A DNA stretch of 57,758 bases from positions 1-57,758 of the forward strand of contig SUXN01000016.1 of assembly GCA_015060965.1 (NCBI GenBank), written 5' to 3'. The DNA comes from Bacteroidales bacterium (GTDB taxonomy: Bacteria > Bacteroidota > Bacteroidia > Bacteroidales > Bacteroidaceae). Position 1 is the first letter of the stretch. The number at the start of each line of letters is the position of its first letter. A model generated the notes under the pieces. The model saw only the letters and a program-made list of their open reading frames with translations. It searched no databases and had not been told where the DNA came from. Made by a program: the position numbers and the translations under genes. Of the stretch, positions 1 through 8,333 are shown piece after piece.

Positions 1-75
1 TCCGAACAGAGAAGTTAAGCCCGTCAGCGCCGATGGTACTGCGAAGATTCGTGGGAGAGTAGGTCATCGCCACTT
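1..75 (+). rRNA. rrf: 5S ribosomal RNA, 3' part
   Basis: The window opens inside a 5S rRNA gene. The sequence carries the conserved GAACxGAGAAGTTAAG segment near its start and the 3' half with GCCGATGGTACTGCG and GTGGGAGAGTAGGTC. The 5' third lies off the window, so an rRNA operon should run in from the left. The 3' end is placed by the GTAGGTCATCGCCAC tail just before the terminator and is accurate to a few bases. Confidence 0.95.
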
Positions 76-80
76 TTCAG

Positions 81-113
81 AGAGAGCTTCAAGCAATTGA
101 GGCTCTCTTTTTT
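81..113 (+). terminator. rRNA operon terminator
   Basis: AGAGAGC (81-87) pairs with GCTCTCT (102-108) across a 14-base loop and runs into a T tract. It follows the 5S rRNA directly, so it most likely ends the rRNA operon. Confidence 0.8.
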
Positions 114-139
114 GCTGTTAATCCCCCTTGTCTGTCCGG

Positions 140-159
140 GCCGATGGTACTGCGAAGAT
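140..159 (+). repeat. 20-nt copy of 5S rRNA sequence
   Basis: GCCGATGGTACTGCGAAGAT is identical to bases 29-48 of the window, which lie in the 5S gene. Flanking bases do not match 5S, so this is a fragment, probably left by a duplication or recombination at the end of the rRNA operon. Confidence 0.85.
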
Positions 160-176
160 GGCTCAGTAGAAAATTT

Positions 177-292
177 AGCGTGGCTGCATATTTCTTACCA
201 GAATTTGGAATTTAGATCAATTCAAGTGCTCCCCTGAATTTCTTTAGGGGAGCTCCGCAAGGCGGTGAGGGGTATAAAAAGCGTGGCTGCAT
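177..292. repeat. Segment bounded by 13-bp direct repeats
   Basis: AGCGTGGCTGCAT occurs at 177-189 and again at 280-292. The repeats bracket the hairpin element at 228-273, as if a piece had been inserted or locally duplicated. The rest of 293-476 holds no gene I can support. It has short internal duplications (CTAAAGACTC twice, GC-rich CGCGCCCC/CCGCGCGCC) that make open frames on both strands, which I take as non-coding. Confidence 0.6.
228..273. repeat. Intergenic hairpin repeat, copy 1 of 3
   Basis: GCTCCCCT (228-235) pairs with AGGGGAGC (246-253); CCGCAAGGCGGTGAGGGGT follows. Two variants of the same design occur at 42892-42940 and 44014-44043: a CCCC-type arm, a short loop, an AGGGG-type arm, then a GGCGG/GGGGT tail. 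It lies in non-coding DNA. Confidence 0.6.
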
Positions 293-476
293 GTTTTTAT
301 TTATGGCGCGCGACCCTAAAGACTCTATTGCCCCTGTAGACGCTAAAGACTCCGGAGCTCCTGCGCGCCCCGTGAAGCCCCGCGCGCCTTTCATTGTTCC
401 ATCAGTATTAATTCAATACTTTTATAATATTCTTCTCTTTTTTGCGTTTATATTCAAGACTAAATTGAATGTCTCT

Positions 477-1625
477 ATGCAATGGTATAAGAATTTCAAG
501 AATATCAAATATCTGCTGATTGGGCTTGCGGCACTTATCGCTGTAGGCTCGTTGTATGTCTCCAATGCGCTTACATCGGAGCTCAAGAAAGAGGAACTGA
601 ACAAGATGCAGGTGTGGGCAGAGGCTATGCGTTCTCTTAACAGTGCTGATGATAACACAGACTTGAACCTGGTGCTTGCTGTGCTTAGCGGGAATGAGAT
701 AATTCCTGTTGTGGTGCTCGACAGCAAAGGAGCGATAAACAATAGCCGTAATATTGAAATTCCTGAAGGAAAGGATTCTCTCACTGTACTGATGACAAGA
801 GTGGCGCAGATGCGTGCAGATGACCATATCATACGAATTGATACTGGGGGTGAGGAGTTCTTTGAGGTGTGCTATGATGATTCGGTTCTCCTGCAACAGC
901 TCTCTTACTATCCTTACGTGCAGCTGTTGGTGGTGTTGCTTTTCTTCCTTGTCTGTTTTGTGGCTATCCTCAGTTCCAAGCGTGCGGAGCAGAACAGGGT
1001 GTGGGTTGGTCTCTCAAAAGAGACTGCACATCAGCTTGGAACGCCAATCTCGTCTTTGATGGCATGGACTGAGGTGCTCAAGGAGAAATATCCCACTGAT
1101 GAACTTATTCCTGAGATGGAGCATGATGTGGCACGTCTGCAAAGGGTGGCCGAGAGATTCTCGAAGATTGGCTCCAAACCCGAGGCAACGGCAGAGGATA
1201 TCATTGATATTGTGGAACGCGCAGTTGAGTATGTCAAACGCCGTAGCCCGGCACAGGTGAACTACGAGGTGGTGTTTCCCAAGCGTCCTCTATTGGTGCG
1301 TATGAATGCTCCGCTCATTGAGTGGGTGATGGAAAATGTGTGCAAGAATGCGGTGGATGCAATGAATGGTGCAGGCAATATAACCATCACTGTCTCTCAG
1401 GATAACGACAAGGCTTTCGTGGATATTGCCGATACAGGTAAGGGCATTGCTAAGTCATGCCATAAAAGGGTATTCGAACCTGGTTACACTACGAAGAAAC
1501 GCGGTTGGGGCCTTGGTCTCTCGCTTGCGAAAAGGATTGTGGAGCAGTACCATAAAGGAAAAATATTTGTCAAGAACTCAACTCTTGGCAAGGGTACGAC
1601 TTTCCGTATTGAACTTAGAAAGTAA
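477..1625 (+). CDS. Membrane-bound sensor histidine kinase
   Basis: This 382-residue kinase has a membrane segment at residues 11-32, a roughly 115-residue extracytoplasmic sensor region with no recognised domain, and a second membrane segment near 147-167. The cytoplasmic part has an H box (KETAHQLGTPISSL, phospho-acceptor His near 185), an N box (ENVCKNAVDAM), a G1 box (DTGKGIAK) and a G2 box (GWGLGLSLAKRIVEQ), so the ATPase domain looks intact. There is no HAMP or receiver domain and no response regulator nearby, so its partner is encoded elsewhere. The frame is open back to 291, but I start at the ATG at 477 because the upstream codons are GC-rich, repetitive and unlike the family, while the first membrane segment follows this Met directly. 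Signal and targets are unknown. Confidence 0.85.
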   Translation: MQWYKNFKNIKYLLIGLAALIAVGSLYVSNALTSELKKEELNKMQVWAEAMRSLNSADDNTDLNLVLAVLSGNEIIPVVVLDSKGAINNSRNIEIPEGKDSLTVLMTRVAQMRADDHIIRIDTGGEEFFEVCYDDSVLLQQLSYYPYVQLLVVLLFFLVCFVAILSSKRAEQNRVWVGLSKETAHQLGTPISSLMAWTEVLKEKYPTDELIPEMEHDVARLQRVAERFSKIGSKPEATAEDIIDIVERAVEYVKRRSPAQVNYEVVFPKRPLLVRMNAPLIEWVMENVCKNAVDAMNGAGNITITVSQDNDKAFVDIADTGKGIAKSCHKRVFEPGYTTKKRGWGLGLSLAKRIVEQYHKGKIFVKNSTLGKGTTFRIELRK

Positions 1626-1650
1626 TATCCACATTCTCGTGATTCCATGT

Positions 1651-1674
1651 TTTGAGTGCCTGGCCGGCACTCAA
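1651..1674. other. Inverted repeat after the kinase gene
   Basis: TTTGAGTGCC (1651-1660) and GGCACTCAAA (1665-1674) form a perfect 10-bp stem with a 4-base loop 25 bases after the kinase stop codon. No T tract follows, so an intrinsic terminator is only a possibility. Confidence 0.45.
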
Positions 1675-1766
1675 AAATGTATGCTGTATATTGTTTTAAA
1701 GTCGGAAAAGAAGCCTCTATTTTAAAGTTTTTCTTCAAATTAGGTGTTTCTAAAGAATTTTATTAC

Positions 1767-1774
1767 TATCTTTG
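1767..1774 (+). promoter_or_regulatory. -7 box of the yceD-rpmF promoter
   Basis: TATCTTTG fits the Bacteroidetes -7 consensus TAnnTTTG. I see no clean TTG at the usual upstream distance. It would start a transcript about 75 bases before yceD. Confidence 0.55.
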
Positions 1775-1854
1775 TGTCCTAAAATCGGGTAGTACGAATA
1801 ATAGGCACTGCTTTTTAGAGTTATTTTGTTGATAGTGATGATTTTATAGTAGCG

Positions 1855-2391
1855 ATGGGAAGATTTGACAAGTACAATGTAGACCTTAAAGGGTTAAAAG
1901 CAGCACCCCTTGAGATGGAATTTGACCTCGATAATGCCTTTTTTGGTGATATCGACGGTGAGGAATTCCAGAAAGGTTCTGTGAAGGCTCTGGTAAAAGT
2001 GAAGAAAAACAGGGATGTCTTTGATTTTTCTTTTGAGCTGAGCGGAACAGTAGTAGTTCCTTGTGACCGTTGTCTCGATGACCTTGAGATAGATGTTGAC
2101 ACAGAGAACGAATTGAGAGTGAAACTTGGTGATGATTATGCCGATGACGGTGACATTGTCATTGTTCCCGAGCAGGACGGTGACATAAATATCGCATGGT
2201 ATCTGTACGAGTTCATCGCGCTGGCTCTTCCAATGAAGCGTGTACACGCACCGGGGAAGTGCAACCACGAGATGACAGGTAAGCTCAAGAAGCACTCGCC
2301 CGAGGAGTCCGATGGTGGTGATACCGATGAACAGGAGATTGATCCACGTTGGGCCGGTTTGAAGAATATACAAATAGAAGAAGATAATTAA
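1855..2391 (+). CDS. yceD: YceD/DUF177 family protein (23S rRNA accumulation)
   Basis: This 178-residue acidic protein belongs to the YceD/DUF177 family, which in other bacteria and plastids is needed for normal 23S rRNA levels; the mechanism is poorly known. Family marks are the CDRCLDDL segment in the middle and the DPRWAGLKNI motif near the C terminus. It sits 12 bases before rpmF, the classic arrangement, and the two are surely co-transcribed. The start is the first ATG after a Bacteroidetes -7 box. Identity rests on motif and neighbour. Confidence 0.9.
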   Translation: MGRFDKYNVDLKGLKAAPLEMEFDLDNAFFGDIDGEEFQKGSVKALVKVKKNRDVFDFSFELSGTVVVPCDRCLDDLEIDVDTENELRVKLGDDYADDGDIVIVPEQDGDINIAWYLYEFIALALPMKRVHAPGKCNHEMTGKLKKHSPEESDGGDTDEQEIDPRWAGLKNIQIEEDN

Positions 2392-2403
2392 AAAGTAAGA
2401 AAA

Positions 2404-2589
2404 ATGGCACATCCTAAAAGAAGACAATCAAAGACAAGAACTGCCAAGAGAAGAACTCACGATAAGGCAGTAGCTCCTACATTGGCAATCTGCCCTAACT
2501 GTGGTGAGTGGCACGTTTATCACACCGTATGCGGTGCGTGTGGTTATTACAGAGGCAAGCTCGCTGTTGAGAAGCAGGCTGCTGTGTAA
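2404..2589 (+). CDS. rpmF: 50S ribosomal protein L32
   Basis: This is a 61-residue basic protein with the L32 N terminus (MAHPKRRQSKTRTAKRRTH) and two zinc-type cysteine pairs, CPNC and CGAC, so it is the zinc-binding form. It is a structural part of the large subunit. It follows yceD in the same transcript. In related Bacteroidales I recall fabH next in line; here the transcript instead meets two hairpins and then era. Confidence 0.97.
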   Translation: MAHPKRRQSKTRTAKRRTHDKAVAPTLAICPNCGEWHVYHTVCGACGYYRGKLAVEKQAAV

Positions 2590-2597
2590 ATGAGTTT

Positions 2598-2634
2598 CTA
2601 CCGCAGATGACAATGACAGCTGCGGGTAGTTTTT
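2598..2634 (+). terminator. Terminator after rpmF
   Basis: CTACCGCA (2598-2605) pairs with TGCGGGTAG (2621-2629, one bulged G) and is followed by five T. It sits 9 bases after the rpmF stop codon. Confidence 0.75.
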
Positions 2635-2645
2635 GTACGTAAGTT

Positions 2646-2690
2646 AAAGACGCACCTATGCTGTAATGCTTGTGGTGCGTCTTTGTTTTT
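2646..2690 (+). terminator. Second hairpin, just before era
   Basis: AAAGACGCACC (2646-2656) and GGTGCGTCTTT (2674-2684) make a perfect 11-bp stem, followed by GTTTTT. It ends 11 bases before the era start codon. It could be a second terminator or a 5' structure on an era message. The right arm ends in TCTTTG, which also resembles a -7 box, so the era promoter may overlap the stem. Confidence 0.65.
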
Positions 2691-2700
2691 CTGTAAAAGT

Positions 2701-3585
2701 ATGCATAAAGCCGGTTTTGTAAATATTGTGGGTAATCCCAATGTGGGCAAGTCTACACTGATGAACCTGTTGGTGGGTGAGAGAATCTCCATAGCGACAT
2801 TCAAGGCGCAGACTACCCGTCACCGTATCATGGGTATTTTGAATACTGATGATGCGCAGATTGTGTTTTCTGATACTCCGGGTGTCCTGAAGCCAAATTA
2901 TAAGCTGCAGGAGGCTATGTTGCGCTTCTCGCGCAGTGCATTGCGCGATGCCGACGTGTTGCTGTATGTGACCGACATGGTTGAGAGCCCCAAGAAGAAC
3001 AGTGACTTCATTGCCGAGGTGCGTAAGCTCGACGTGCCCATCCTTGTGCTCATAAACAAGATTGACCTTGCCGACCAGCAGCAGCTGATACAGAAGGTGG
3101 AGCAGTGGCACGGGATTATCCCTGAGGCCGAGATACTGCCGATATCTGCAATAGCAAAGTTCAACGTGGATGTTGTGATGAAGCGCATCATGGAGCTGTT
3201 GCCCGACTCGCCGCCTTACTTCGACAAGGATGCGCTCACCGACAAACCGGCGCGTTTCTTTGTGACAGAGATAATCCGCGAGAAGATTCTGCTACACTAC
3301 GACAAGGAGATTCCTTATGTGTGCGAGGCTGCAGTGGAGCACTTCAAGGAGGATGAGGGCAAGATTTACATCAAGGCAATCATCTATGTCGAGAGGGAGA
3401 GCCAGAAGGGTATCATCATCGGACATGAGGGCTCGGCGCTCAAGAAGGTTGCCACTGATGCACGCCGTGAACTGGAGAAGTTCTTCGGCAAGAGAATATT
3501 TTTGGAGATATATGTAAAGGTCGACAAGGACTGGCGTAACAGCGACCCTCAGTTGCGCCGTTTCGGTTACGACCAGAAAGATTGA
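2701..3585 (+). CDS. era: GTPase Era
   Basis: Era (294 residues) binds the 3' end of 16S rRNA and helps mature the 30S subunit. The G domain shows the P loop GNPNVGKS near residue 10, the switch region with TTRHR, DTPG and NKID. A KH RNA-binding domain fills the last third ([20 protein letters not shown]). Length is normal. I start at the ATG at 2701 because [11 protein letters not shown] matches the family N terminus; an in-frame ATG 18 bases upstream lies against the hairpin. The next gene, der, follows after 10 bases. Confidence 0.96.
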   Translation: MHKAGFVNIVGNPNVGKSTLMNLLVGERISIATFKAQTTRHRIMGILNTDDAQIVFSDTPGVLKPNYKLQEAMLRFSRSALRDADVLLYVTDMVESPKKNSDFIAEVRKLDVPILVLINKIDLADQQQLIQKVEQWHGIIPEAEILPISAIAKFNVDVVMKRIMELLPDSPPYFDKDALTDKPARFFVTEIIREKILLHYDKEIPYVCEAAVEHFKEDEGKIYIKAIIYVERESQKGIIIGHEGSALKKVATDARRELEKFFGKRIFLEIYVKVDKDWRNSDPQLRRFGYDQKD

Positions 3586-3595
3586 TATAAGTGAT

Positions 3596-4909
3596 ATGGG
3601 AAATTTGGTAGCGATAGTTGGTCGTCCCAACGTGGGTAAGTCGACCCTTTTCAACCGCCTGACAGAGACCAAGCAGGCGATTATATCGGACGAGGCGGGT
3701 ACAACCCGTGACCGTCAGTATGGCCGTTGCCTGTGGTGTGGCAAGGAGTTCTCGCTTGTGGATACCGGTGGTTGGGTGCGTAACTCGGACGATGTCTTCG
3801 AGGAGGCAATCTGCGACCAGGTGACACTGGCACTTGAAGAGGCCGATGTCATCCTCTTTGTGGTGGATGCGATGAACGGACTCACAGACCTTGACATGGA
3901 GATGGCATCGATGTTGCGCCGCTCGAAGAAGCCCGTGCTGGTGGTTGCCAACAAGGTAGATACATACGAGATGCAGTACGGCACAGCTGAGTTCTACAGT
4001 CTGGGTCTCGGTGACATGCATTGTATATCGGCTGCCAACGGTAGCGGTACTGGTGACCTGCTCGACGAGATTATCTCTAACTTCACTAAGGAGGCCGAGG
4101 AGGCTCCCGAGGAGAACATCCCGCGCTTTGCTGTGGTGGGCCGTCCTAATGCAGGCAAGAGCTCGATAATAAACGTGTTCCTCGGTGAGGACAGAAACAT
4201 CGTGACCAATATCGCAGGAACAACCCGCGACTCAATCCTTACACGTTACACGAAGTTCGGCTTTGACTTCTATCTTGTTGATACGGCCGGCATACGCAAG
4301 AAGGGCAAGGTGACCGAGGATATCGAATACTACTCTGTGCTGCGCTCAATCCGTGCCATCGAGAACAGCGATGTCTGCATCCTCATGATTGATGCCACAC
4401 GTGGCATAGAGTCACAGGACCTCAACATCTTCTCGATAATCCAGCGTAACCAGAAGAGTCTGGTGGTGGTTGTTAACAAGTGGGACCTTGTGGAGGACAA
4501 GAGCGAGAAGGTGCAGAAGTTCTTCGAGAACGCCATCCGTGAGCGTGTGGCCCTGTTTGTGGATTTCCCCATCATCTTCACTTCGGCTGTGACAAAACAG
4601 CGTGTGTTCAAGGTGCTTGAGACAGCAAAGGAGGTCTACCTCAATTCAAAGACTAAGATTTCCACAGCAAAGTTCAACGAAGAGATGCTGCCGCTCATTG
4701 AGGCCTATCCGCCACCATCATTGAAGGGCAAGTACATCAAGATAAAGTACTGCATGCAGCTGCACGAGACACGCGTGCCGTCGTTCCTCTTTTTTGCGAA
4801 CCTTCCGCAGTATGTGAAGGAACCATACAAGCGCTTCCTTGAAAATAAAATCCGTGCCAAATGGAATTTCCACGGAGTACCGATGAACATATTTATTCGT
4901 CAGAAATAA
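3596..4909 (+). CDS. der: Double-domain GTPase Der (EngA)
   Basis: Der (437 residues) has two tandem G domains and a C-terminal KH-like domain and works in 50S subunit assembly. Both P loops are present (GRPNVGKS near residue 8 and GRPNAGKS near 180), with DTGG/DTAG and NKVD/NKWD motifs for the two domains. Length is normal. It forms an operon with era. The last codons lie inside an inverted repeat, and a 20-bp piece of this gene tail is copied just downstream. Confidence 0.96.
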   Translation: MGNLVAIVGRPNVGKSTLFNRLTETKQAIISDEAGTTRDRQYGRCLWCGKEFSLVDTGGWVRNSDDVFEEAICDQVTLALEEADVILFVVDAMNGLTDLDMEMASMLRRSKKPVLVVANKVDTYEMQYGTAEFYSLGLGDMHCISAANGSGTGDLLDEIISNFTKEAEEAPEENIPRFAVVGRPNAGKSSIINVFLGEDRNIVTNIAGTTRDSILTRYTKFGFDFYLVDTAGIRKKGKVTEDIEYYSVLRSIRAIENSDVCILMIDATRGIESQDLNIFSIIQRNQKSLVVVVNKWDLVEDKSEKVQKFFENAIRERVALFVDFPIIFTSAVTKQRVFKVLETAKEVYLNSKTKISTAKFNEEMLPLIEAYPPPSLKGKYIKIKYCMQLHETRVPSFLFFANLPQYVKEPYKRFLENKIRAKWNFHGVPMNIFIRQK

Positions 4910-4973
4910 ATATGTTCAAGGAAATCGGCGCAGCCAATTTCTCTCATCCGAATATATTTATTCGTCAGAAATA
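4885..4973. repeat. Duplicated der tail with inverted repeat
   Basis: Two signals overlap. GAACATATTTA (4885-4895) and TAAATATGTTC (4907-4917) form a perfect 11-bp inverted repeat spanning the der stop codon. Separately, the last 20 bases of der's coding end (4889-4908) recur exactly at 4954-4973. The spacer has no gene. The hairpin lacks a T tract. Confidence 0.75.
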
Positions 4974-5003
4974 GGCCGTAACGCAGTATAGGCCTGAATA
5001 GAC

Positions 5004-5039
5004 AAAACCAATAGTGCTATGGCGCTATTGGTTTTTATT
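5004..5039 (+). terminator. era-der terminator
   Basis: AAACCAATAG (5005-5014) pairs with CTATTGGTTT (5025-5034), extended inwards by three pairs to a TATG loop and followed by a T-rich run. It is the best candidate terminator for era-der. Confidence 0.75.
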
Positions 5040-5069
5040 GTGATATGGTTTATATTTGCTATATAAATT

Positions 5070-5759
5070 ATGGTTATGAGAAAAATGTTGTTGCTTCTTC
5101 TTTTGGTTTCGAGTGCTTTGGGCTACTCTCAGGTTGACAGTATAAAACCTTTTGAGATACATCCTGTGTTCGACGGCTATTCAAAAGAATATATTGACAG
5201 CATATCAGTGGAACCTGGTTATGAAGATGTGTTCGATATGCTTGAAGGATATGAACTGTACAATGATCTTTACAGCGCGGCCTGTAGTTGGTATTGCGCT
5301 GCGATGTTTGATGATCCGGAGGCTACGAGTGCTCTCGCTCCGCAGGGACGTAATACTTATGAGGCTGCCAATATACACGATTTCAATCACGAAACAGTTT
5401 GGGCCGAGGGTGTAGAGGGTGATGGCATAGGTGAGAGTATCGTTTATAGATTCCCGGGACATCATGCCCGTATTACAAAAGTGAAGATTCTTAACGGTTA
5501 TGTCAAGAATCAGGCATTATGGGAGGCTAACGGACGCGTGAAGTCTCTGAAGGTATATTATAATGGTGAACTGTATGCTGTGCTGGAACTTGAGGACAGC
5601 CGTACCTTGCAGTGCTTTGATGTGGGTATATTGGGTACTCATGTCAAGGGCGCACCCGATTGGGATTTGAGGTTTGAGATAGCAGAAGTGTATCCCGGAA
5701 CAAAATACAGCGATACGGTCATAAGCGAACTTTATTTTGATGGGATTGATGGTCATTGA
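5070..5759 (+). CDS. Secreted protein with NADase-type discoidin-like domain
   Basis: This 229-residue protein has an N-terminal signal peptide (Leu-rich core, cleavage near SALGYSQ) and a domain over residues 95-225 resembling the NADase-type glycan-binding, F5/8C-like fold first seen in the streptococcal NAD-glycohydrolase translocation region. The matching pattern is IHDFNHETVWAEG, then GDGIGE, ILNGYVKN and WEANGRVK. There is no enzyme domain, so it is more likely a binding module in the periplasm or on the surface; ligand unknown. A pair of cysteines (ACSWYC) precedes the domain. It is monocistronic, between two hairpins. The start could also be the next ATG, two codons in. Confidence 0.7.
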   Translation: MVMRKMLLLLLLVSSALGYSQVDSIKPFEIHPVFDGYSKEYIDSISVEPGYEDVFDMLEGYELYNDLYSAACSWYCAAMFDDPEATSALAPQGRNTYEAANIHDFNHETVWAEGVEGDGIGESIVYRFPGHHARITKVKILNGYVKNQALWEANGRVKSLKVYYNGELYAVLELEDSRTLQCFDVGILGTHVKGAPDWDLRFEIAEVYPGTKYSDTVISELYFDGIDGH

Positions 5760-5765
5760 TGCTGT

Positions 5766-5795
5766 ACAATAAACAGGTGCGCGCCTGTTTATTGT
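5766..5795. terminator. Hairpin between convergent genes
   Basis: ACAATAAACAGG (5766-5777) and CCTGTTTATTGT (5784-5795) form a 12-bp perfect stem between the stop codons of the secreted protein and mlaF. T tracts are weak on both strands, but position suggests a bidirectional terminator. Confidence 0.6.
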
Positions 5796-5796
5796 G

Positions 5797-6561
5797 TCAT
5801 CTTTTCCCTGTTGCCTGCTCTTTTACCTGCCTCAGTATCTCGCTCGAGAAGAGGAAGTCGTTGAGTGTGCTGTTGTCGGTGTTGAGGATATCTTTCTTGT
5901 TGCCTTCCCAGCATAACTCGCCGTTGGCAAGGAACAGGATGTTGTCGCCGATGTTCATCACGGAATTCATGTCGTGGGTGTTGACGATTGTAGTTATCCC
6001 GGCCTCATCGGTGATGTCGTGTATGAGCTGGTCGATGATGAGTGAGGTCTGCGGGTCGAGTCCCGAGTTTGGTTCGTCGCAGAACAGGTACTTGGGCTTC
6101 ATTGCTATCGCGCGGGCGATGGCTGCGCGTTTCTGCATTCCACCTGACAGTTCCTCGGGGCTCTTGTCCTGGGCTTCGATGAGGTTTACTCGCTCAAGGC
6201 AGGCGCGTGCGCGCTGTATCCTCTCGTTGTATGTCATTGTGGAGAACATATCGAGTGGGAACATGACATTTTCCAACACGCTCATCGAGTCGAACAATGC
6301 GGCGTTCTGGAAAAGCATGCCTATCTCCTGGCGCATCAAAAGCCTCTCTTTCTTGTCCAATGACATTATGTCGCGGCCGTCGTAGCATATTGTTCCCCTG
6401 TCGGGCTCTATGAGGCCGACGATACATTTGAGCAACACGGTCTTTCCGGCACCGCTCTTGCCTATGATGAGGTTGGTCTTGCCGTTCTTGAAAACAGCGT
6501 TGATACCCTTGAGGACATCCTGCTCCTCAAAACTCTTGTATAGTGAATTTACCTCTATCAT
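5797..6561 (-). CDS. mlaF: MlaF-type ABC transporter ATPase
   Basis: This 254-residue ATPase powers a Mla-type system that moves phospholipids between the inner and outer membranes. It has Walker A (GKSGAGKT), the signature LSGGMQKR and Walker B (YLFCDEPNSGLDP). MQKR after the signature is typical of the Mla/Ttg2A subfamily. The open frame runs further 5', but the start is the ATG at 6561, which gives MIEVNSLYKSF and overlaps the mlaE stop codon by the translational-coupling pattern ATGA. No MlaD-type substrate-binding protein is adjacent; it must be encoded elsewhere. Confidence 0.9.
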   Translation of the reverse strand: MIEVNSLYKSFEEQDVLKGINAVFKNGKTNLIIGKSGAGKTVLLKCIVGLIEPDRGTICYDGRDIMSLDKKERLLMRQEIGMLFQNAALFDSMSVLENVMFPLDMFSTMTYNERIQRARACLERVNLIEAQDKSPEELSGGMQKRAAIARAIAMKPKYLFCDEPNSGLDPQTSLIIDQLIHDITDEAGITTIVNTHDMNSVMNIGDNILFLANGELCWEGNKKDILNTDNSTLNDFLFSSEILRQVKEQATGKR

Positions 6562-7316
6562 TGCATCAGAAGTTGAGTGAGTATCATATCGGAAAACAGT
6601 ATAAGTACACTGCAGCTGACTACGGCGTTTGTACTTGCCTTGCCCACCTCTATTGAACCGCCTTTCACGTTGTAACCGTAGAAAGAGGCAACGGAGGTTA
6701 TGATGAATGCGAAGAACAGTGCCTTTATCACGCTGCACCAGATGTACCACTGGTTGAATTCGTACTGAAGTCCCACTATAAGGTCCTGCGGCGTCATTAT
6801 GCCGGTGAATTCTCCGATGGCGAACGCTCCGGCTGTTCCGGCTGCGATGCTGAAGATGACCATGATGGGAATTGTAAACATGAGGGCCGCAATCTTTGGG
6901 AGTATAAGGAAGTTCGCCGAGTTAACACCCATTATCTCAAGAGCGTCGATCTGCTGTGTCACGCGCATTGCACCAATCTCGGATGTTATGTTCGAGCCTA
7001 CCTTACCGGCAAGGATAAGACACATGATGGATGAAGAGAACTCCAGCAGAAGAATCTCGCGTGTGGCATATCCTACAACGAACTTTGGCATCCACGGGCT
7101 CTCTACATTCAGTTTCATCTGTATGCAGATGACTGCGCCGATGAAGAATGATATGAGCAGCACAATGGGGATTGAGTTCACTCCCAGCTGGTATGTCTCG
7201 CGCAGTGTCTGCCTGAAGAAGATGCTCCATCTCTGCGGCTTTGACAGTACGCGTCCCATAAGTATCAGATAGCTGCCGAATGTCCTTATTGAGTCGAATA
7301 ATATCATTTCTTTCAA
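6558..7316 (-). CDS. mlaE: MlaE-type ABC transporter permease
   Basis: This 252-residue integral membrane protein of the MlaE family is the permease partner of the downstream ATPase. It has several hydrophobic segments and the family block around LAGKVGSNITSEIGAMRVT (near residue 105), followed by the conserved EQIDALEIMG-like stretch, here QQIDALEIMGVNS. It is read divergently from lptB and has its own -7 box. An ATG three codons in (MILFDS) is an alternative start. Confidence 0.92.
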   Translation of the reverse strand: MKEMILFDSIRTFGSYLILMGRVLSKPQRWSIFFRQTLRETYQLGVNSIPIVLLISFFIGAVICIQMKLNVESPWMPKFVVGYATREILLLEFSSSIMCLILAGKVGSNITSEIGAMRVTQQIDALEIMGVNSANFLILPKIAALMFTIPIMVIFSIAAGTAGAFAIGEFTGIMTPQDLIVGLQYEFNQWYIWCSVIKALFFAFIITSVASFYGYNVKGGSIEVGKASTNAVVSCSVLILFSDMILTQLLMQ

Positions 7317-7335
7317 AGAATTAGAATATCGGGTA

Positions 7336-7343
7336 CAAAGTTA
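7336..7343 (-). promoter_or_regulatory. -7 box of the mlaEF promoter
   Basis: Read on the minus strand this is TAACTTTG, a full match to TAnnTTTG, placed 19 bases before the mlaE start codon. The -33 element is not clear. Confidence 0.6.
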
Positions 7344-7425
7344 TTAAAAATTGCCCATCAATAATGTTAATAATTATTACAAAGTTGTTCTTTTGTACGT
7401 TTGGCTCCATAAAGAGCCTGTTTTT

Positions 7426-7456
7426 TTGCGTAAACGGCAAAATTGCATTATCTTCG
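7426..7456 (+). promoter_or_regulatory. lptB promoter
   Basis: TTG (7426-7428), a 20-base spacer and TATCTTCG (7449-7456) match the Bacteroidetes promoter closely. It lies about 27 bases before the lptB start codon. Confidence 0.7.
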
Positions 7457-7483
7457 CCGAGTATATAAATATGCTTTCGGGAA

Positions 7484-8278
7484 ATGGAGATGAACGATAA
7501 CAACATCAATGCCGGTAGTGCAGAGCGTATGGTGCTGCGCACCGAAGGTCTTGTCAAGAGGTATGGCAAGCGTACTGTTGTGAACAATGTGTCGTTTGAC
7601 GTCAAGCAGGGCGAGATTGTCGGTCTGTTGGGCCCTAACGGTGCAGGAAAGACTACTTCGTTCTACATGACCACCGGTCTTGTGGTTCCCAATGGAGGAC
7701 GTATCTTCCTAAACGATGAGGAGATAACAAAATTCCCGGTGTATAAGCGTGCCCGTGCGGGTATTGGCTATCTTGCACAGGAGGCCAGCGTGTTCCGCAA
7801 GCTTAGCGTGGAGGATAATATCGCTTCGGTGCTCGAACTTACAGGCAAGCCCAAGGAGTACCAGAAAGAGAAACTCGAGAGCCTTATTCAGGAGTTCCGT
7901 CTGCAGAAGGTGCGCAAGAACCTTGGTGACCGTCTTTCGGGTGGTGAGCGCCGCCGTACGGAGATTGCGCGCTGTCTTGCCATTGACCCCAAGTTCATCA
8001 TGCTCGACGAGCCGTTTGCGGGCGTCGATCCCATCGCTGTCGAGGATATCCAGTATATCGTGTGGAAACTCAAGGACAAGAATATCGGCATCCTCATCAC
8101 TGACCATAACGTGCAGGAGACATTGAGTATTACGGACCGTGCCTATCTGCTCTTCGAGGGCCGTATCCTGTTTGAGGGAACTCCCGAGGTCCTTGCCGAG
8201 AATCCTATTGTGCGCGAGAAATATCTTGGTCGCGACTTTGTGTTGCGCAAGCGCGAATTCCAGATAAACGAGGATTAA
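7484..8278 (+). CDS. lptB: LPS export ABC transporter ATPase LptB
   Basis: LptB (264 residues) is the ATPase of the Lpt complex that extracts lipopolysaccharide from the inner membrane. It shows Walker A (GPNGAGKT), the signature LSGGERRR and Walker B ([13 protein letters not shown]), with a switch His in ITDHNVQE. The [15 protein letters not shown] stretch is characteristic of LptB. The N terminus has about 15 extra residues before [12 protein letters not shown], so an internal ATG is possible. It stands alone here; an OstA-like protein at 19.5 kb probably serves the same pathway. Confidence 0.93.
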   Translation: MEMNDNNINAGSAERMVLRTEGLVKRYGKRTVVNNVSFDVKQGEIVGLLGPNGAGKTTSFYMTTGLVVPNGGRIFLNDEEITKFPVYKRARAGIGYLAQEASVFRKLSVEDNIASVLELTGKPKEYQKEKLESLIQEFRLQKVRKNLGDRLSGGERRRTEIARCLAIDPKFIMLDEPFAGVDPIAVEDIQYIVWKLKDKNIGILITDHNVQETLSITDRAYLLFEGRILFEGTPEVLAENPIVREKYLGRDFVLRKREFQINED

Positions 8279-8333
8279 GAAGCTGTTTCTGAGGCTTAAT
8301 TTCCAACAAGTTGCGAACAAATTCGGTTTTTAC

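Noticed and set aside
291-476. Long N-terminal extension of the histidine kinase frame (MFLFMARDPKDS...)
   Set aside because: GC-rich repeated codons, unlike the kinase family, and open frames on both strands; the ATG at 477 directly precedes the first membrane helix.
5797-6750. Longer mlaF start
   Set aside because: The extra 63 codons overlap mlaE; the ATG at 6561 overlaps the mlaE stop as ATGA and fits the family.
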